Source of the DNA: JABWAN01 sp041918175
GTDB lineage: Bacteria > Zhuqueibacterota > Zhuqueibacteria > Zhuqueibacterales > Zhuqueibacteraceae
DNA: 64,000 nucleotides
NCBI GenBank assembly: GCA_041918175.1
Contig: JAYRWE010000048.1
Location: forward strand, 1-64,000
Direction of reading: 5' to 3'
Shown: positions 1 through 8,947 of the stretch, in pieces
How the letters are laid out: each line of letters opens with the position of its first letter
Position numbering within the stretch: the first letter of the stretch is position 1
Translations under genes and position numbers: made by a program
The notes under the pieces: generated by a model
The model's input: only the letters and a program-made list of their open reading frames with translations
What the model was told of the DNA's origin: nothing
Database searches by the model: none

Positions 1-222
1 CGGATTGGGACAAAAGTGAAGCGCAGAATCCATGACTTGTGCTCCTGAAAAGAGTGTCGCGTTCTTTCCCTAAAAATGCACAAGAAATCGCAGGAGCGCA
101 AAGTAAATCAGGACTCCACGATTGAATGCAGAGCTACCGTTTCTTCTCTTCGTGAGAATCTTTTTTTTGATTCCGGCTGGTCCGGGTAGTGTTGAACGAT
201 TAAAAATGCACTAAGGGAATCC
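1..222. other. Upstream intergenic region
   Basis: No gene is seen here. The last bases hold an AAGGGAA ribosome-binding sequence five bases before the ATG at 223. An A/T-rich stretch around 150-180 could hold a promoter, but no clear consensus is visible. Confidence 0.5.
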
Positions 223-1803
223 ATGTCCTACGACGCTCTCATCATCGGCGGCGGCCACAACGGACTCGTCGCTGCGGCAACGCTGGCGCAAGCGGACAAA
301 CGTGTGCTTGTGCTCGAACGCCGCCACACGCTCGGCGGTGCGGCCGCGACCGAAGAAATTTTTCCGGGTTTTAAATTCAACACCGGCGCGCACGATGCGG
401 GACTCTTGCGCGCGGAGGTCATTGCCGCTCTGCAATTGGAGCAGCACGGCCTGCAATTGATGAAGAGTCACGTCGCCGCATTCGCGCCGCAACCCCATGG
501 CGCTGCGCTCACCCTGTGGCGCGATGAGCAAAAAAATCTCGCGGAGATCGCGCGCCTCTCACCCGCTGATGCCGAAAAATTTCCCGCGTTCATTCGCTTA
601 ATGAGCAAGCTCACCGAAGGTTTGCGCAGCCTCATTTTGCTCACGCCGCCGCATGTCGCGCAAAACAATTGGAACGAATTGCTCGCATGGGCCGCTGCCG
701 GGCTTAAAATTAAAAATCTCGGCAAACATGAGATGATGGAATTTCTGCGCGTGCTGCCCATGACCGCAACAGAATTTTTAAACGAGTGGTTTGAAAACGA
801 AACGCTCAAAGGTTTGCTCGGCGCCACGAGCGTGGCGGGAAGCATGCAAGGTCCGCAAGCTTCGGGCACTGCGTTCATGCTGCTCTATCATTATCTTGGC
901 GAAGCCAATGGCGGATTTCGCGCGAGCAGTTTTGTGCGCGGCGGCATGGGGCAACTTGCGGCCGCTTTGGCAAATGCCGCGCAAGCACATGGCGCAGAGA
1001 TTCGCACAAACGCCGAGGTCGTGCAGATCATTCATAAAGAAGAAAAAGCCGTTGGTGTGTTATTAAAAACCGGCGAGGAAATTTCTGCCCGCGCGATTCT
1101 TTCGAATGCCGATCCGCGGCGCACATTCTTCGAGCTTGTCGGTGCGCCGAATCTCGCGCCGACGTTCGTGCGCCGTGTGCGCAACATTCGCTATCGCGGC
1201 ACGAGCGCGAAAGTCAATCTTGCGCTCAACGGCTTGCCGCGTTTTAATGGCGCAGAAAACGAAGCGCAACTCAGCGGCCACATCCTCATTTGCCCGAGTT
1301 TGGAATATCTCGAACGCGCCTATGACGATGCGAAGTACGGCCGTTATTCACAACAACCGTATCTTGACGTCGTCATTCCCACGATACTCGACACTTCGCT
1401 CGCGCCAAGCGGCAAGCACGTGATGTCGATTACGATGCAATATGCGCCGTACAAACTGCGCGAAGGCAATTGGGAAGAGCAACGCGAAGCGCTCGGCGAT
1501 CACATCATTAACACGCTCGCGCAATACGCGCCGAACGTGCGCGATCTCATTCTCCATCGTCAAACCCTCACCCCGCTCGATTGGGAGCGCGACTACGCGC
1601 TCACCGAAGGCGGCGAGTTTCACGGGCAAATGGGCCTTGATCAACTCCTCTTCATGCGACCCGTCGCAGGCTTTGGTCAATATCGCACGCCGCTCGCGAA
1701 TCTCTATCTCTGCAGCGCGGGCACACATCCTGGCGGCGGCGTCACCGGCGCGCCCGGCTACAATGCCGCGCGTGAAGTGCTGAAGGATTTGCGGCGAACG
1801 TAG
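223..1803 (+). CDS. Phytoene desaturase-like FAD-dependent oxidoreductase (PYROXD2-type)
   Basis: The 526-residue protein opens with a Rossmann dinucleotide-binding motif GGGHNG (residues 9-14) and an acidic residue at the end of beta-2 (E32), as in FAD enzymes of the amine-oxidase/phytoene-desaturase superfamily. The C terminus carries the second FAD signature, LCSAGTHPGGGVTGAPGYNA. Length and motif order fit the PYROXD2/CrtI-related family, whose bacterial substrates are mostly unknown. No carotenoid synthesis genes lie nearby, so a carotenoid role is not supported. The start is set by AAGGGAA five bases upstream. The gene appears monocistronic and is followed by two hairpins at 1864-1920. 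Family assignment is firm; the substrate is unknown. Confidence 0.9.
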   Translation: MSYDALIIGGGHNGLVAAATLAQADKRVLVLERRHTLGGAAATEEIFPGFKFNTGAHDAGLLRAEVIAALQLEQHGLQLMKSHVAAFAPQPHGAALTLWRDEQKNLAEIARLSPADAEKFPAFIRLMSKLTEGLRSLILLTPPHVAQNNWNELLAWAAAGLKIKNLGKHEMMEFLRVLPMTATEFLNEWFENETLKGLLGATSVAGSMQGPQASGTAFMLLYHYLGEANGGFRASSFVRGGMGQLAAALANAAQAHGAEIRTNAEVVQIIHKEEKAVGVLLKTGEEISARAILSNADPRRTFFELVGAPNLAPTFVRRVRNIRYRGTSAKVNLALNGLPRFNGAENEAQLSGHILICPSLEYLERAYDDAKYGRYSQQPYLDVVIPTILDTSLAPSGKHVMSITMQYAPYKLREGNWEEQREALGDHIINTLAQYAPNVRDLILHRQTLTPLDWERDYALTEGGEFHGQMGLDQLLFMRPVAGFGQYRTPLANLYLCSAGTHPGGGVTGAPGYNAAREVLKDLRRT

Positions 1804-1863
1804 CTCCTGAATTTTGCACGGATAATCGCGCTCACCATCGCCGTGAAGCATCGAGCGAGAAGA

Positions 1864-1920
1864 TGTCAGCCCCATGAACGGGGCTGACACCCAATCGGTA
1901 TGAACCCCGCTTGCGGGGTT
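1864..1920. terminator. Two consecutive GC-rich hairpins
   Basis: A perfect 10-bp stem (TGTCAGCCCC, loop 1874-1879, GGGGCTGACA) is followed by a perfect 8-bp stem AACCCCGC-TT-GCGGGGTT (1903-1920). Sitting 60 bp after the flavoprotein stop, they could end its transcript, although there is no clear T run. They could equally be REP-like repeats. Confidence 0.5.
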
Positions 1921-1988
1921 TCCACGATAAAGCCACATGCTTTTTCTGCGTGCGCTGTTGCTCCGTGTGGAGTCAAAAAACTTTCAGA

Positions 1989-2073
1989 GTAATCCCCGCG
2001 CCCCTTGTGGGCGAATGGTGGAACAATGAAATTTCTGTGTTCCATCAACGCCTCACAAGGGGGGCGGGACTAC
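1989..2073. repeat. MITE-like palindromic element with CCCCTTGTGG arms
   Basis: Imperfect terminal inverted repeats of about 25 bp (1989-2013 and 2049-2073) enclose a smaller hairpin made of GGAACA and TGTTCC. The arm recurs at 28220-28243 with the core CGCCCCCTTGTGGGGCG, so this is an interspersed family and not a single hairpin. It has no coding capacity. Confidence 0.6.
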
Positions 2074-2147
2074 GGCGATTTCGGGAAGTAGAGACTCAAT
2101 CACCTCTCCGCCCTTCCATGCTTTGCTGTGTTGAAAACTATCCTGCG

Positions 2148-2179
2148 TTCAGCCTCATTTCAGATACCTCGCTTATTTT
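2148..2179 (+). promoter_or_regulatory. Putative response-regulator operator and promoter of the two-component operon
   Basis: A direct repeat TTCAGCCTCATTTCAG (2148-2163; half-site TTCAG, period 11 bp) is followed after exactly 10 bp by TATTTT (2174-2179). The same arrangement with identical spacing precedes the gene at 5272. OmpR-family regulators bind 11-bp direct repeats just upstream of the -10 box, so autoregulation by the product of 2215-2892 is the simplest reading. Confidence 0.65.
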
Positions 2180-2214
2180 TTTGCTCACCGTTTAAACGAA
2201 GGCGCGACTAAAGC

Positions 2215-2892
2215 ATGCGAATTCTCGTCATTGAAGATGAAAAAGACGTCGCCGATTTGGTGCGACGTGCGCTGCTCGAAGAGGCGCACGCGGTTGATTG
2301 CGCCGAAGAAGGGCGGCAAGGCGAAGCGTTGGCTTTGTCTGAAGCCTATGATCTCATCATTCTCGATGTCATGCTGCCCAATAAAGATGGCCTCGCCGTG
2401 TTAAAAACTTTGCGCCGTGAAGGGATGGCGACTCCTGTGCTGTTGCTCACGGCGCGCGATGAAGTGGCCGACCGCGTATCCGGATTGGACGCGGGCGCGG
2501 ATGATTATCTCGGCAAGCCTTTCGCCGTGGCGGAATTGCGTGCGCGTGTGCGCGCGTTGCTGCGCCGCCATTCCGCCACGAAAGACAATTTGCTCACGGT
2601 CGCCGATCTCATATTGGATACGGCAGCACACGAAGTGCGTTTGCGCGAAAGCCGTGTCGAGCTGACCAGCCGCGAATATGCGATCTTGGAATATCTGCTG
2701 CGCAACAAAGGCCGCCTCGTCACCAAAGGCATGATTGCCGAGCATGTGTGGGATTATCACTTCGCCAGCGACTACAATCTCATCGAAGTCTATGTGCGTC
2801 GTTTGCGACAAAAGATCGAACTGCCCGGCGAGCCGCGCGTGTTGCATACGGTGCGCAACGGCGGCTATCTTATGCGGGAGCCGGAGGCATGA
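2215..2892 (+). CDS. OmpR/PhoB-family response regulator
   Basis: The 225-residue protein has a receiver domain (about 1-115) with acidic pocket E7/D8, phosphoacceptor D51 in ILDVMLP, and the conserved lysine in YLGKPF. It is followed by a winged-helix DNA-binding domain (about 125-222) ending RNGGYLM. It is full length for the QseB/CpxR/CusR-like group. Its stop overlaps the start of the kinase gene by the ATGA arrangement, so the two are translationally coupled. The TTCAG direct repeats at 2148 and 5170 are the likely binding sites, which links the regulator to its own operon and to the envelope/efflux operon. The specific signal is not visible. Confidence 0.95.
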   Translation: MRILVIEDEKDVADLVRRALLEEAHAVDCAEEGRQGEALALSEAYDLIILDVMLPNKDGLAVLKTLRREGMATPVLLLTARDEVADRVSGLDAGADDYLGKPFAVAELRARVRALLRRHSATKDNLLTVADLILDTAAHEVRLRESRVELTSREYAILEYLLRNKGRLVTKGMIAEHVWDYHFASDYNLIEVYVRRLRQKIELPGEPRVLHTVRNGGYLMREPEA

Positions 2893-4283
2893 AGCTGACG
2901 ATTCGCGTTCGACTTACGATGTGGTATGCGCTCGCCTTTTTTGCGGTGCTCGCGCTCGTCTTGGGCGTGCTGGCTTATGAGTTGGAGCGACAGCTTAATG
3001 ATGAAACTCGCAGAGCGCTGCGCACGGAAGAGCGTTGGCTCACGACGCTGTTTGAAGCGGAGTTTTTGCCGCTGCTCACGACGGAGGAACAAGAATATGA
3101 AGCGCTCGCGCTTGAATTGCATGAAGAGTTGGAGGAGCGTTATGGCTTGAAGCGGCAATTTGCTTTGCTGGCAATAAAACGCGGAAGCGGCGACGCATCG
3201 TTTAGCGGCGGTTTAAAAAACATTGAGCAGTTGTTGCCCATTGATTTCCTCGAACGCAGCACCGGCAGTTATAGCATTATGATTGGGTCGCATCGTTATC
3301 GCGTGCGCGTGTTTCATCGCACATGGGGCGCGGTTGCGGTCGGTGTGGAAAATGAAATGATCTTCAAGGTGACGAAAGAGGCCGGGGAAATTCTCATTTG
3401 GATTGTGCCGCTGGCAATGCTGCTTGCCATTGCCGGCGGTTGGCTCTTGGCCAGGCTTGCGTTGCGGCCCGTGGTCAATGCCGCGCATAGTGCAGAATCA
3501 ATTTCGCTGACGAACCTTCATGAGCGCCTGCCTGCTTATTCCGGCACGGATGAATTTGGCGCGCTCGTTTCTACGCTCAATCGCATGATCGCGCGCTTGG
3601 AAGAAGGTGTCAAACGTTTGCAGCAATTCACGCAAGACGCGGCGCATGAGCTGCGCACTCCGCTCACCATTTTGCGCGGCGATTTGGAATTGGCTTATCA
3701 AGACGAAAAGGCTTCCGACGAAACGCGCGGGCTGTTGCAAAAAACTTTGGATCGCGTGCTCGCGCTGGGACAAATCACCGAAAGCCTCATGCTGCTGGCC
3801 CGCTCCGACAGCGGCGATTATCCCATCAACAAAAAACTGTTTCGGCTTGATCTCGTGGTGCAGGAAATTTTCGAAGACGTGACGATTCTCGCCGAAGGAC
3901 GCGGCCTTGCCGTAAATTTGCCGGAGTGCACTCCCGTCGAGTTTTGGGGTGATGAAGCGCTTGTGCGGCGGTTGCTCATGAATCTGTGCGACAATGCTTT
4001 GAAATATACTTTGCACGGCGCGTTGGAATTGCGCCTGCGCAAAACCGAGCACGCCGTGGAGTTGGCGCTTACGGATACCGGCGTCGGCATTCCCTCGGAA
4101 GAACTGCCGCATATTTTTGATCGTTTCTATCGTGTGGATAAATCACGCACGAGCAGCACCGGCGGCAGCGGCCTCGGCTTGGCGATTTGCAAATGGATTG
4201 TTGCCGCGCATGGCGGCGAATTGGTCATTGCTAGCGCCGTCGGTGTTGGAACAACCGTGCGCGTGCATTTGCCTGTTTCTTAA
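2889..4283 (+). CDS. Membrane-bound sensor histidine kinase
   Basis: Starting at the ATG overlapping the regulator stop gives 464 residues; the open frame extends further upstream inside the regulator gene, but that is not needed. Order: first membrane helix (about 12-30), a periplasmic segment of about 140 residues, second helix, HAMP linker, a HisKA dimerisation box with AAHELRTPL (His253), then an ATPase domain with N box (NLCDNALKY), G1 box (DTGVGIP) and G2 box (GSGLGLAICKWIV). All catalytic motifs are intact. The periplasmic segment has no sensor domain I recognise; its position suggests an envelope or metal-stress signal, which is inference. Confidence 0.95.
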   Translation: MKLTIRVRLTMWYALAFFAVLALVLGVLAYELERQLNDETRRALRTEERWLTTLFEAEFLPLLTTEEQEYEALALELHEELEERYGLKRQFALLAIKRGSGDASFSGGLKNIEQLLPIDFLERSTGSYSIMIGSHRYRVRVFHRTWGAVAVGVENEMIFKVTKEAGEILIWIVPLAMLLAIAGGWLLARLALRPVVNAAHSAESISLTNLHERLPAYSGTDEFGALVSTLNRMIARLEEGVKRLQQFTQDAAHELRTPLTILRGDLELAYQDEKASDETRGLLQKTLDRVLALGQITESLMLLARSDSGDYPINKKLFRLDLVVQEIFEDVTILAEGRGLAVNLPECTPVEFWGDEALVRRLLMNLCDNALKYTLHGALELRLRKTEHAVELALTDTGVGIPSEELPHIFDRFYRVDKSRTSSTGGSGLGLAICKWIVAAHGGELVIASAVGVGTTVRVHLPVS

Positions 4284-4317
4284 GAAAAGTTGTTTATCAA
4301 AACTCTGAAAGGCGTTT

Positions 4318-5163
4318 ATGCTCAAACTGCAAGCTCGCGCTCTCGTCATTTTATCGGCCCTCCTCACGCACACTGCCGTCTTCGCGCAAGACGCCGGCAA
4401 CGCGCGCAAGGACAACCCTATTGTGTGTGCGATCAAAACCGTGAGCAGCGACGTCGGTTATGTCATCACTTCGCCCGCACGACTTTCATCGAAAGGTGGC
4501 TTCAAACTTCTCGCTTTTTCCGCACTCTCCATCGGATTTGTTTTTCGCGCCGACAACAAGATCGACGAAGAGTTGGCGCTTGAAGGTTACGAGTTTTCTT
4601 CGCGCCCTTTCACGGAGTTTGCCAAGCTCGGCCAAGTTTACGACGATATCGGGCCGGTGAATACCGCCATCGGATTGTCCGCCGCGAGCTTGGCGGGCGG
4701 ATTGATTCTACGCGACAAAAAGCTTTTGCAAACCTCCCGCTTGCTCGTCGAAGCCTCGATACTCACGCAACTGTTTACGACCGGCAGCAAAGGGCTCTTG
4801 GGCCGCGCTCGGCCTTATGTCGATCATGGCCCGCGTGATTTTAATCTTTTCAAATTCAGCCGCGCGGAAGAATTTAAGTCCATGCCCTCCGGCCATGTGA
4901 GCAGCGCGTTCGCGCTCATGACCGTGATTGCGAAACAGTATGATCATTGGTATGTGGAAATTCCGGCGTACACGTTTGCGGTGTCTGTCGCGTTTCAGCG
5001 CATGACCACGCGCAATCATTGGGCTTCGGATACGATGATTGGCGGCGCGCTCGGCTATTGGATCGGCGGCACCCTCGTGCGCAAGCAGCGCCAAGCGCCG
5101 ACCAACTGCGCCGTGCGGCCCTACTTCATCGGCAATCGTTTCGGCGCGATGATGAATTTCTAA
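4318..5163 (+). CDS. PAP2-superfamily membrane-associated phosphatase
   Basis: The 281-residue protein has an N-terminal signal peptide ending near VFAQ. It carries the three phosphatase motifs in order: KGLLGRARP, PSGHVSSAF and RMTTRNHWASD. This matches type-2 phosphatidic acid phosphatases and related acid phosphatases that dephosphorylate lipid or undecaprenyl pyrophosphates at the membrane. The gene lies 34 bp after the kinase and is probably the third gene of the two-component operon, suggesting that the system adjusts envelope lipids. The true substrate (phosphatidate, undecaprenyl pyrophosphate or another) cannot be told from sequence. Confidence 0.88.
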   Translation: MLKLQARALVILSALLTHTAVFAQDAGNARKDNPIVCAIKTVSSDVGYVITSPARLSSKGGFKLLAFSALSIGFVFRADNKIDEELALEGYEFSSRPFTEFAKLGQVYDDIGPVNTAIGLSAASLAGGLILRDKKLLQTSRLLVEASILTQLFTTGSKGLLGRARPYVDHGPRDFNLFKFSRAEEFKSMPSGHVSSAFALMTVIAKQYDHWYVEIPAYTFAVSVAFQRMTTRNHWASDTMIGGALGYWIGGTLVRKQRQAPTNCAVRPYFIGNRFGAMMNF

Positions 5164-5169
5164 TGCGCG

Positions 5170-5201
5170 TTCAGCCTCGCTTCAGCTTGCCTGCGTATTT
5201 T
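5170..5201 (+). promoter_or_regulatory. Putative response-regulator operator and promoter of the envelope/efflux operon
   Basis: TTCAGCCTCGCTTCAG (5170-5185) is followed after 10 bp by TATTTT (5196-5201), the same architecture and spacing as at 2148-2179. The position, 71 bp before the ATG at 5272, suits an activated promoter for the operon that follows. Confidence 0.65.
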
Positions 5202-5271
5202 TGCCGGTGATAAAATCAACCTCGCACTCGACGAGTCTCGTTGCCATGCCGCCCAAACAAGGAGAAATGCA

Positions 5272-6132
5272 ATGAAGCAACACGCGTTTTTGCGCTTCGG
5301 CCTGCTGCTCTTTTGCGCCGGCTTCACGGAATCGCAGGACGGCTTTGCTCAGGAAGATTTGCCGTCTTACTTGCGTGATCGCGGCCCCGGCATTCGCACT
5401 TCGATCTTCGGCACGTACGTGCGCCGCGGTGAGTTGCTCGTTTCGCCGTTCTTCGAGCACTATCGCAACAATGATTTCGAGTACAAACCTGCGGAGCTGG
5501 GCTTCGGAGTGGAAGAAGATTATCGCGGAAAGTTTCGCGCGAATGAGGGCTTGCTGTTCGTGAGCTACGGCGTGACGGATTGGTTGGCGATTGAGTTGGA
5601 AGCAGCGACGATCAAAGCGTCGTTATACAAATCGCCGCTCGATCCTTCGGCCATGCCTATGAAGCTGACGGAGTCGGGACTGGGCGACCGGCAAATCCAA
5701 TTCGACCTGCGTGTGCTCAAGGAAAATGTTCGACGGCCCGAAGTGTTCAGCTACTTCGAGATTGTCTTTCCTTCAAACAAAGAGAAGCTGTTGATCGGCA
5801 CGAGCGACTACGAATTTAAATTGGGAGCGGGCTTGTTGCGCGGTTTTAAATGGGGCACATTGAGCGCGCGCGCCGGAGTCGAGCATGCAAAGGCCGGAGG
5901 TGCAACCGATCTCGGCGAGTTTGCCGTTGAATATCTCAAGCGCGTCTCTCCCGCGTGGCACATTTACTTGGGCGTGGAAGGCACGCAAGACGAAGTGGAG
6001 TTTATCACCGAAGCGCAATGGCGTTTGAGCCGCAAGGTTTATCTCCGGCTCAACAATGCCTTCGGGCTGACTTCCAAAGCGACCGACTGGGCGCCGGATG
6101 TCGGCATCATGTTCGCATTGCCGGTGCGTTAA
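5272..6132 (+). CDS. Exported beta-rich protein, probable outer-membrane barrel
   Basis: The protein has 286 residues with an N-terminal signal peptide (about 1-26, ending GFAQ) and then alternating hydrophobic/polar beta strands rich in Tyr, Phe and Gly. It ends in a short strand MFALPVR, as barrels do. It resembles the loose family of putative MetA/phenol-degradation-type outer-membrane proteins, but no catalytic motif is visible. It is the first gene after the TTCAG operator and precedes the PepSY-like and TolC-like genes by short gaps, so it is probably part of the same regulon. Its function is unknown; a channel or stress-induced envelope protein is plausible. Confidence 0.6.
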   Translation: MKQHAFLRFGLLLFCAGFTESQDGFAQEDLPSYLRDRGPGIRTSIFGTYVRRGELLVSPFFEHYRNNDFEYKPAELGFGVEEDYRGKFRANEGLLFVSYGVTDWLAIELEAATIKASLYKSPLDPSAMPMKLTESGLGDRQIQFDLRVLKENVRRPEVFSYFEIVFPSNKEKLLIGTSDYEFKLGAGLLRGFKWGTLSARAGVEHAKAGGATDLGEFAVEYLKRVSPAWHIYLGVEGTQDEVEFITEAQWRLSRKVYLRLNNAFGLTSKATDWAPDVGIMFALPVR

Positions 6133-6162
6133 GACGCTTATGCGTTATTTTGAAGAGGAAGA

Positions 6163-6666
6163 ATGAAGATGAAAAAGATCGTTACTAACATGATTCTCGC
6201 GTTTTCCATCTTGAGCTTGCAAGCTTGCGGCTCGGAAGAATACGAAAGAAAGGTCGAAGAAAAAGACGTTCCACCCGCGGTGCTGCAAGCCTTCAAAGCC
6301 GCGTACCCCAACGCAGAAGTGCGCGGCTATAGCGAAGAAGCCGAGGGCAAAGAAAAGCTCTACGAAATTTCTTTTGTGAACGAAGGCAAGCAAATCGACA
6401 TTGCCTATGCGAGCGAGGGCAAACTGCTTGAAGTGGAAGAGACGATAGCACAGGCCGATTTGCCCGAAGCCGTGCGCGCGGAACTGGCGCGCGCTTTTCC
6501 ACAAGCCGAAATTCAGCGCGTCGAAAGCATTCGCAAAGGCGAAAAGCTTCTTTATGAAATAAAACTCAACGTGCAAGCGCAGGGTGAAACCAAACGCTAC
6601 GAGCTTGTGTTTGAGGCGAGCGGCAAACTCCTGCAAGAGGAAATCGAAGGCGAAGAAAAGGAATGA
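6163..6666 (+). CDS. PepSY-like lipoprotein (two tandem repeats)
   Basis: The 167-residue protein has a lipoprotein signal peptide (lipobox SLQAC). Two tandem modules of about 70 residues share the pattern P-x-A-V-x-x-A-[FL]-x-x-A-[FY]-P-x-A-E (about 35-95 and 100-160), as in the PepSY-like putative periplasmic family. Such proteins are often encoded next to two-component systems and may bind peptides or modulate sensor kinases. Here it lies in the presumed regulon, and its stop overlaps the next start by 4 bp. A feedback role on the kinase is inference. Confidence 0.75.
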   Translation: MKMKKIVTNMILAFSILSLQACGSEEYERKVEEKDVPPAVLQAFKAAYPNAEVRGYSEEAEGKEKLYEISFVNEGKQIDIAYASEGKLLEVEETIAQADLPEAVRAELARAFPQAEIQRVESIRKGEKLLYEIKLNVQAQGETKRYELVFEASGKLLQEEIEGEEKE

Positions 6667-7976
6667 TGAACAAATGCGTCGGTGGCTTGTTGCTCTTGCT
6701 ACTCCTCGGTTGCGCTTCGTACTTGCCGCGCGACCGTTCCGACATTTCCCAAGCGCTGCGCGAACGCATTGGGCATGAACTCAATCCTATTGCGCAAAGC
6801 GATTCCGCGCGCATTCCGCAGGGCGTTGCGCTGGCGGATGGATTGACGGAAGATGAAGCCGTTGCGCTCGCGCTCTGGAACAATGCGCAATTTCGAACGG
6901 ACCTCACCGAGCTTGGTTTCGCGCGCGCGGATTTGATTGAAGCGGGTTTGTTGCGCAATCCCGTGTTGTCGCTGCTCTTTCCGCTTGGGCCGAAACAGTT
7001 GGAGTATACGCTCACGTTGCCGTTCGAAGCGTTGTGGCAACGCCCAAAGCGCGTTGCCGCGGCAAAGCTTGATGCCGAACGTGTCGCAGAAAATTTGGTG
7101 CAGCACGGACTCGATCTCGCGCGCGACGCAATGATCGCGCATGCCGATCTTGCGCTCGCGGAGGAACGCCAAAATCTCGGCGAGCAAAATGCCGCAGCAC
7201 AACAAGCGATTGCCGATATTGCCGCGGCCCGTTTGCGTGCCGGTGACATAAGCGAACTCGAAGAATCCGCCTCGCGCCTCGAAGCGTTGCGCGCGCAGGA
7301 AATTGCCGTGCGTCGCAAGCAAGAAATCGACAACGCGAAAGCGCGATTCACGACGCTACTTGGCCTCGATGTTCGCGACACGACACTCGCCCTCGTTTCA
7401 TCAACTATGACCGACTTGCCTTCGCGCTCATTTGCGGAGTTGAAGACCGCGGCAATGGCTTCGCGACCGGACTTGCGCGCCGCGGAACTCGCAATTGAAG
7501 CCGCGGGCAAACGCCTCGGCTGGGAGCGTACGAAAATTTTAAATCTCACCGGCGTGCTCGATGCAAACGGTTCCGGCAAAGAAGGTTTTGAAATGGGGCC
7601 AGGCGCGCAAATTGAAGTTCCGCTCTTCAATTGGAACAACGGCAAAACCGCGCGTGCGCATGCGCAAATCGAGCAAGCCGCGGCGCAATATCTCGTGGTG
7701 CAGCGCCGCATTGCATTGGAAGTGAGCCAAGTGCGCACGGATTATCTCGCCGCGCAACAAACGCTCGCTCTCTGCCGCGAGCAATGGGTTCCAATTGCAA
7801 TCGCAGCCGCGCAGCGCGCGCAAAAAGCTTATGCTGTCGGTGAAGTTGCCTACCTCTTCGTGCTGGAAATCAATCGGCAACTGCTCGACGCGCGTTTGCG
7901 CGAAGCCGAAGCCGCCGCGGATTTGCAGCGCGCGCACGCGCGACTCAAACATAGCGTGGGGTTTGCAAAATTATGA
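6663..7976 (+). CDS. TolC-family outer-membrane efflux lipoprotein (CzcC/CusC-like)
   Basis: The 437-residue protein has an N-terminal lipobox (LLLGCAS). Two homologous halves are rich in long alpha-helical heptads, and the motif ASRPDLRAAELAIEAAGKRL is typical of outer-membrane efflux proteins that form the trans-envelope duct. The start overlaps the PepSY-like gene by ATGA and the stop overlaps the next gene the same way. With the HlyD-type adaptor at 8944 and the RND pump at 10901 it makes a complete tripartite exporter. Some halves are shorter than in E. coli TolC, as usual for metal-efflux relatives. Confidence 0.88.
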   Translation: MMNKCVGGLLLLLLLGCASYLPRDRSDISQALRERIGHELNPIAQSDSARIPQGVALADGLTEDEAVALALWNNAQFRTDLTELGFARADLIEAGLLRNPVLSLLFPLGPKQLEYTLTLPFEALWQRPKRVAAAKLDAERVAENLVQHGLDLARDAMIAHADLALAEERQNLGEQNAAAQQAIADIAAARLRAGDISELEESASRLEALRAQEIAVRRKQEIDNAKARFTTLLGLDVRDTTLALVSSTMTDLPSRSFAELKTAAMASRPDLRAAELAIEAAGKRLGWERTKILNLTGVLDANGSGKEGFEMGPGAQIEVPLFNWNNGKTARAHAQIEQAAAQYLVVQRRIALEVSQVRTDYLAAQQTLALCREQWVPIAIAAAQRAQKAYAVGEVAYLFVLEINRQLLDARLREAEAAADLQRAHARLKHSVGFAKL

Positions 7977-8947
7977 AAGTCCAATTGCCGCCCATCCGCG
8001 CCATGCTGCGTTTCGGCCTGTTGTCTTGCAGCACGCTGTTGAGCGGCTTGTTGCTCGTCTGTCTTGTGATTCGTTTTGTGATCAAAGACACGCTTGCAGA
8101 ACTCGCGTTTGCATATTATGCCGCGCCGCTTCCGATTCTGGCTTGCATGGCTTTGCTACTCGGCGTGCTCTGGTGGTTCAGTCGGCGAACTCGCTTCGCG
8201 CAATTTTGTTTTGTCTTTGCCCTCGGCGCGCTTTGCGTTTGGTCCTATGAAAGCTTTTCGCTGAATGCCAAGCGCGCGACACCGGACAATGTGAAAGTGC
8301 TGTTTTGGAATGCGGCCAGCAATCGCGAAACAACGGAGATCGCCCACTATGTTTCCGGCTTTGATGCGGACTTGATCGGCATGGTGGAAGCCGGCGTTCG
8401 CAGCAAAAACGTGAGCACATGGCAAAATATTTTTCCCAACCAGCGTGTGGAAAAATTGGGCGGCAACATGGCTTTGATCACCAAAGGAAGAATCATTTCG
8501 AAAGAGACCGGCTCGCTCGGCGGTCGTGGCCGCTTTAATCTACTTGAGGTCGAAATACGGCGCGAGCGCGTTTATGTGTTGCTCGTGGATTTCGACAGCG
8601 ATCCGTTTCGTTCGCGCTCGCCCGCGTTTGCGCCTTTGCTGAAAATGATTCACGCGTATGCGCATACCAACCTCGTCGTCATGGGCGACTTCAATACCCC
8701 GCTTGACTCCATTTTCTTCGAAGCCTTTCATCCCCATCTCAATCACGCGTTCGAAAGCGCCGGCAACGGCTTTGCCGAATCATGGCCGCTGCCGCTTCCG
8801 ATGTTGATGATTGATCATATCTGGGTGAGCAAAAAGATTGCGGTCGTGAACTGTAATCTGAATTGGTCGCGTTATTCCGATCATCGTCCGGTGGTGGCGA
8901 ATCTCGCGCTGCCGGTGCATACATTTAGTGAAAAGTTGATAAAATGA
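7973..8947 (+). CDS. Membrane-anchored endonuclease/exonuclease/phosphatase-family protein
   Basis: The 324-residue protein has three N-terminal hydrophobic helices (about 10-90). An EEP catalytic domain follows with KVLFWNAAS (metal-binding Asn), a Glu in IGMVEAG, the GDFN motif, and the closing SDHRPV signature. Related proteins act as phosphodiesterases or nucleases outside the membrane. It is embedded by 4-bp overlaps between the TolC-like and HlyD-like genes, an unexpected place for this family. Its catalytic residues appear intact. The substrate (a lipid headgroup, extracellular DNA or a nucleotide) cannot be deduced. Confidence 0.82.
   Translation: MKVQLPPIRAMLRFGLLSCSTLLSGLLLVCLVIRFVIKDTLAELAFAYYAAPLPILACMALLLGVLWWFSRRTRFAQFCFVFALGALCVWSYESFSLNAKRATPDNVKVLFWNAASNRETTEIAHYVSGFDADLIGMVEAGVRSKNVSTWQNIFPNQRVEKLGGNMALITKGRIISKETGSLGGRGRFNLLEVEIRRERVYVLLVDFDSDPFRSRSPAFAPLLKMIHAYAHTNLVVMGDFNTPLDSIFFEAFHPHLNHAFESAGNGFAESWPLPLPMLMIDHIWVSKKIAVVNCNLNWSRYSDHRPVVANLALPVHTFSEKLIK

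Noticed and set aside
223..1803. Carotenoid phytoene desaturase (crtI)
   Set aside because: The sequence belongs to the broader PYROXD2-like branch and there are no crtB/crtY genes nearby, so no carotenoid role was assigned.
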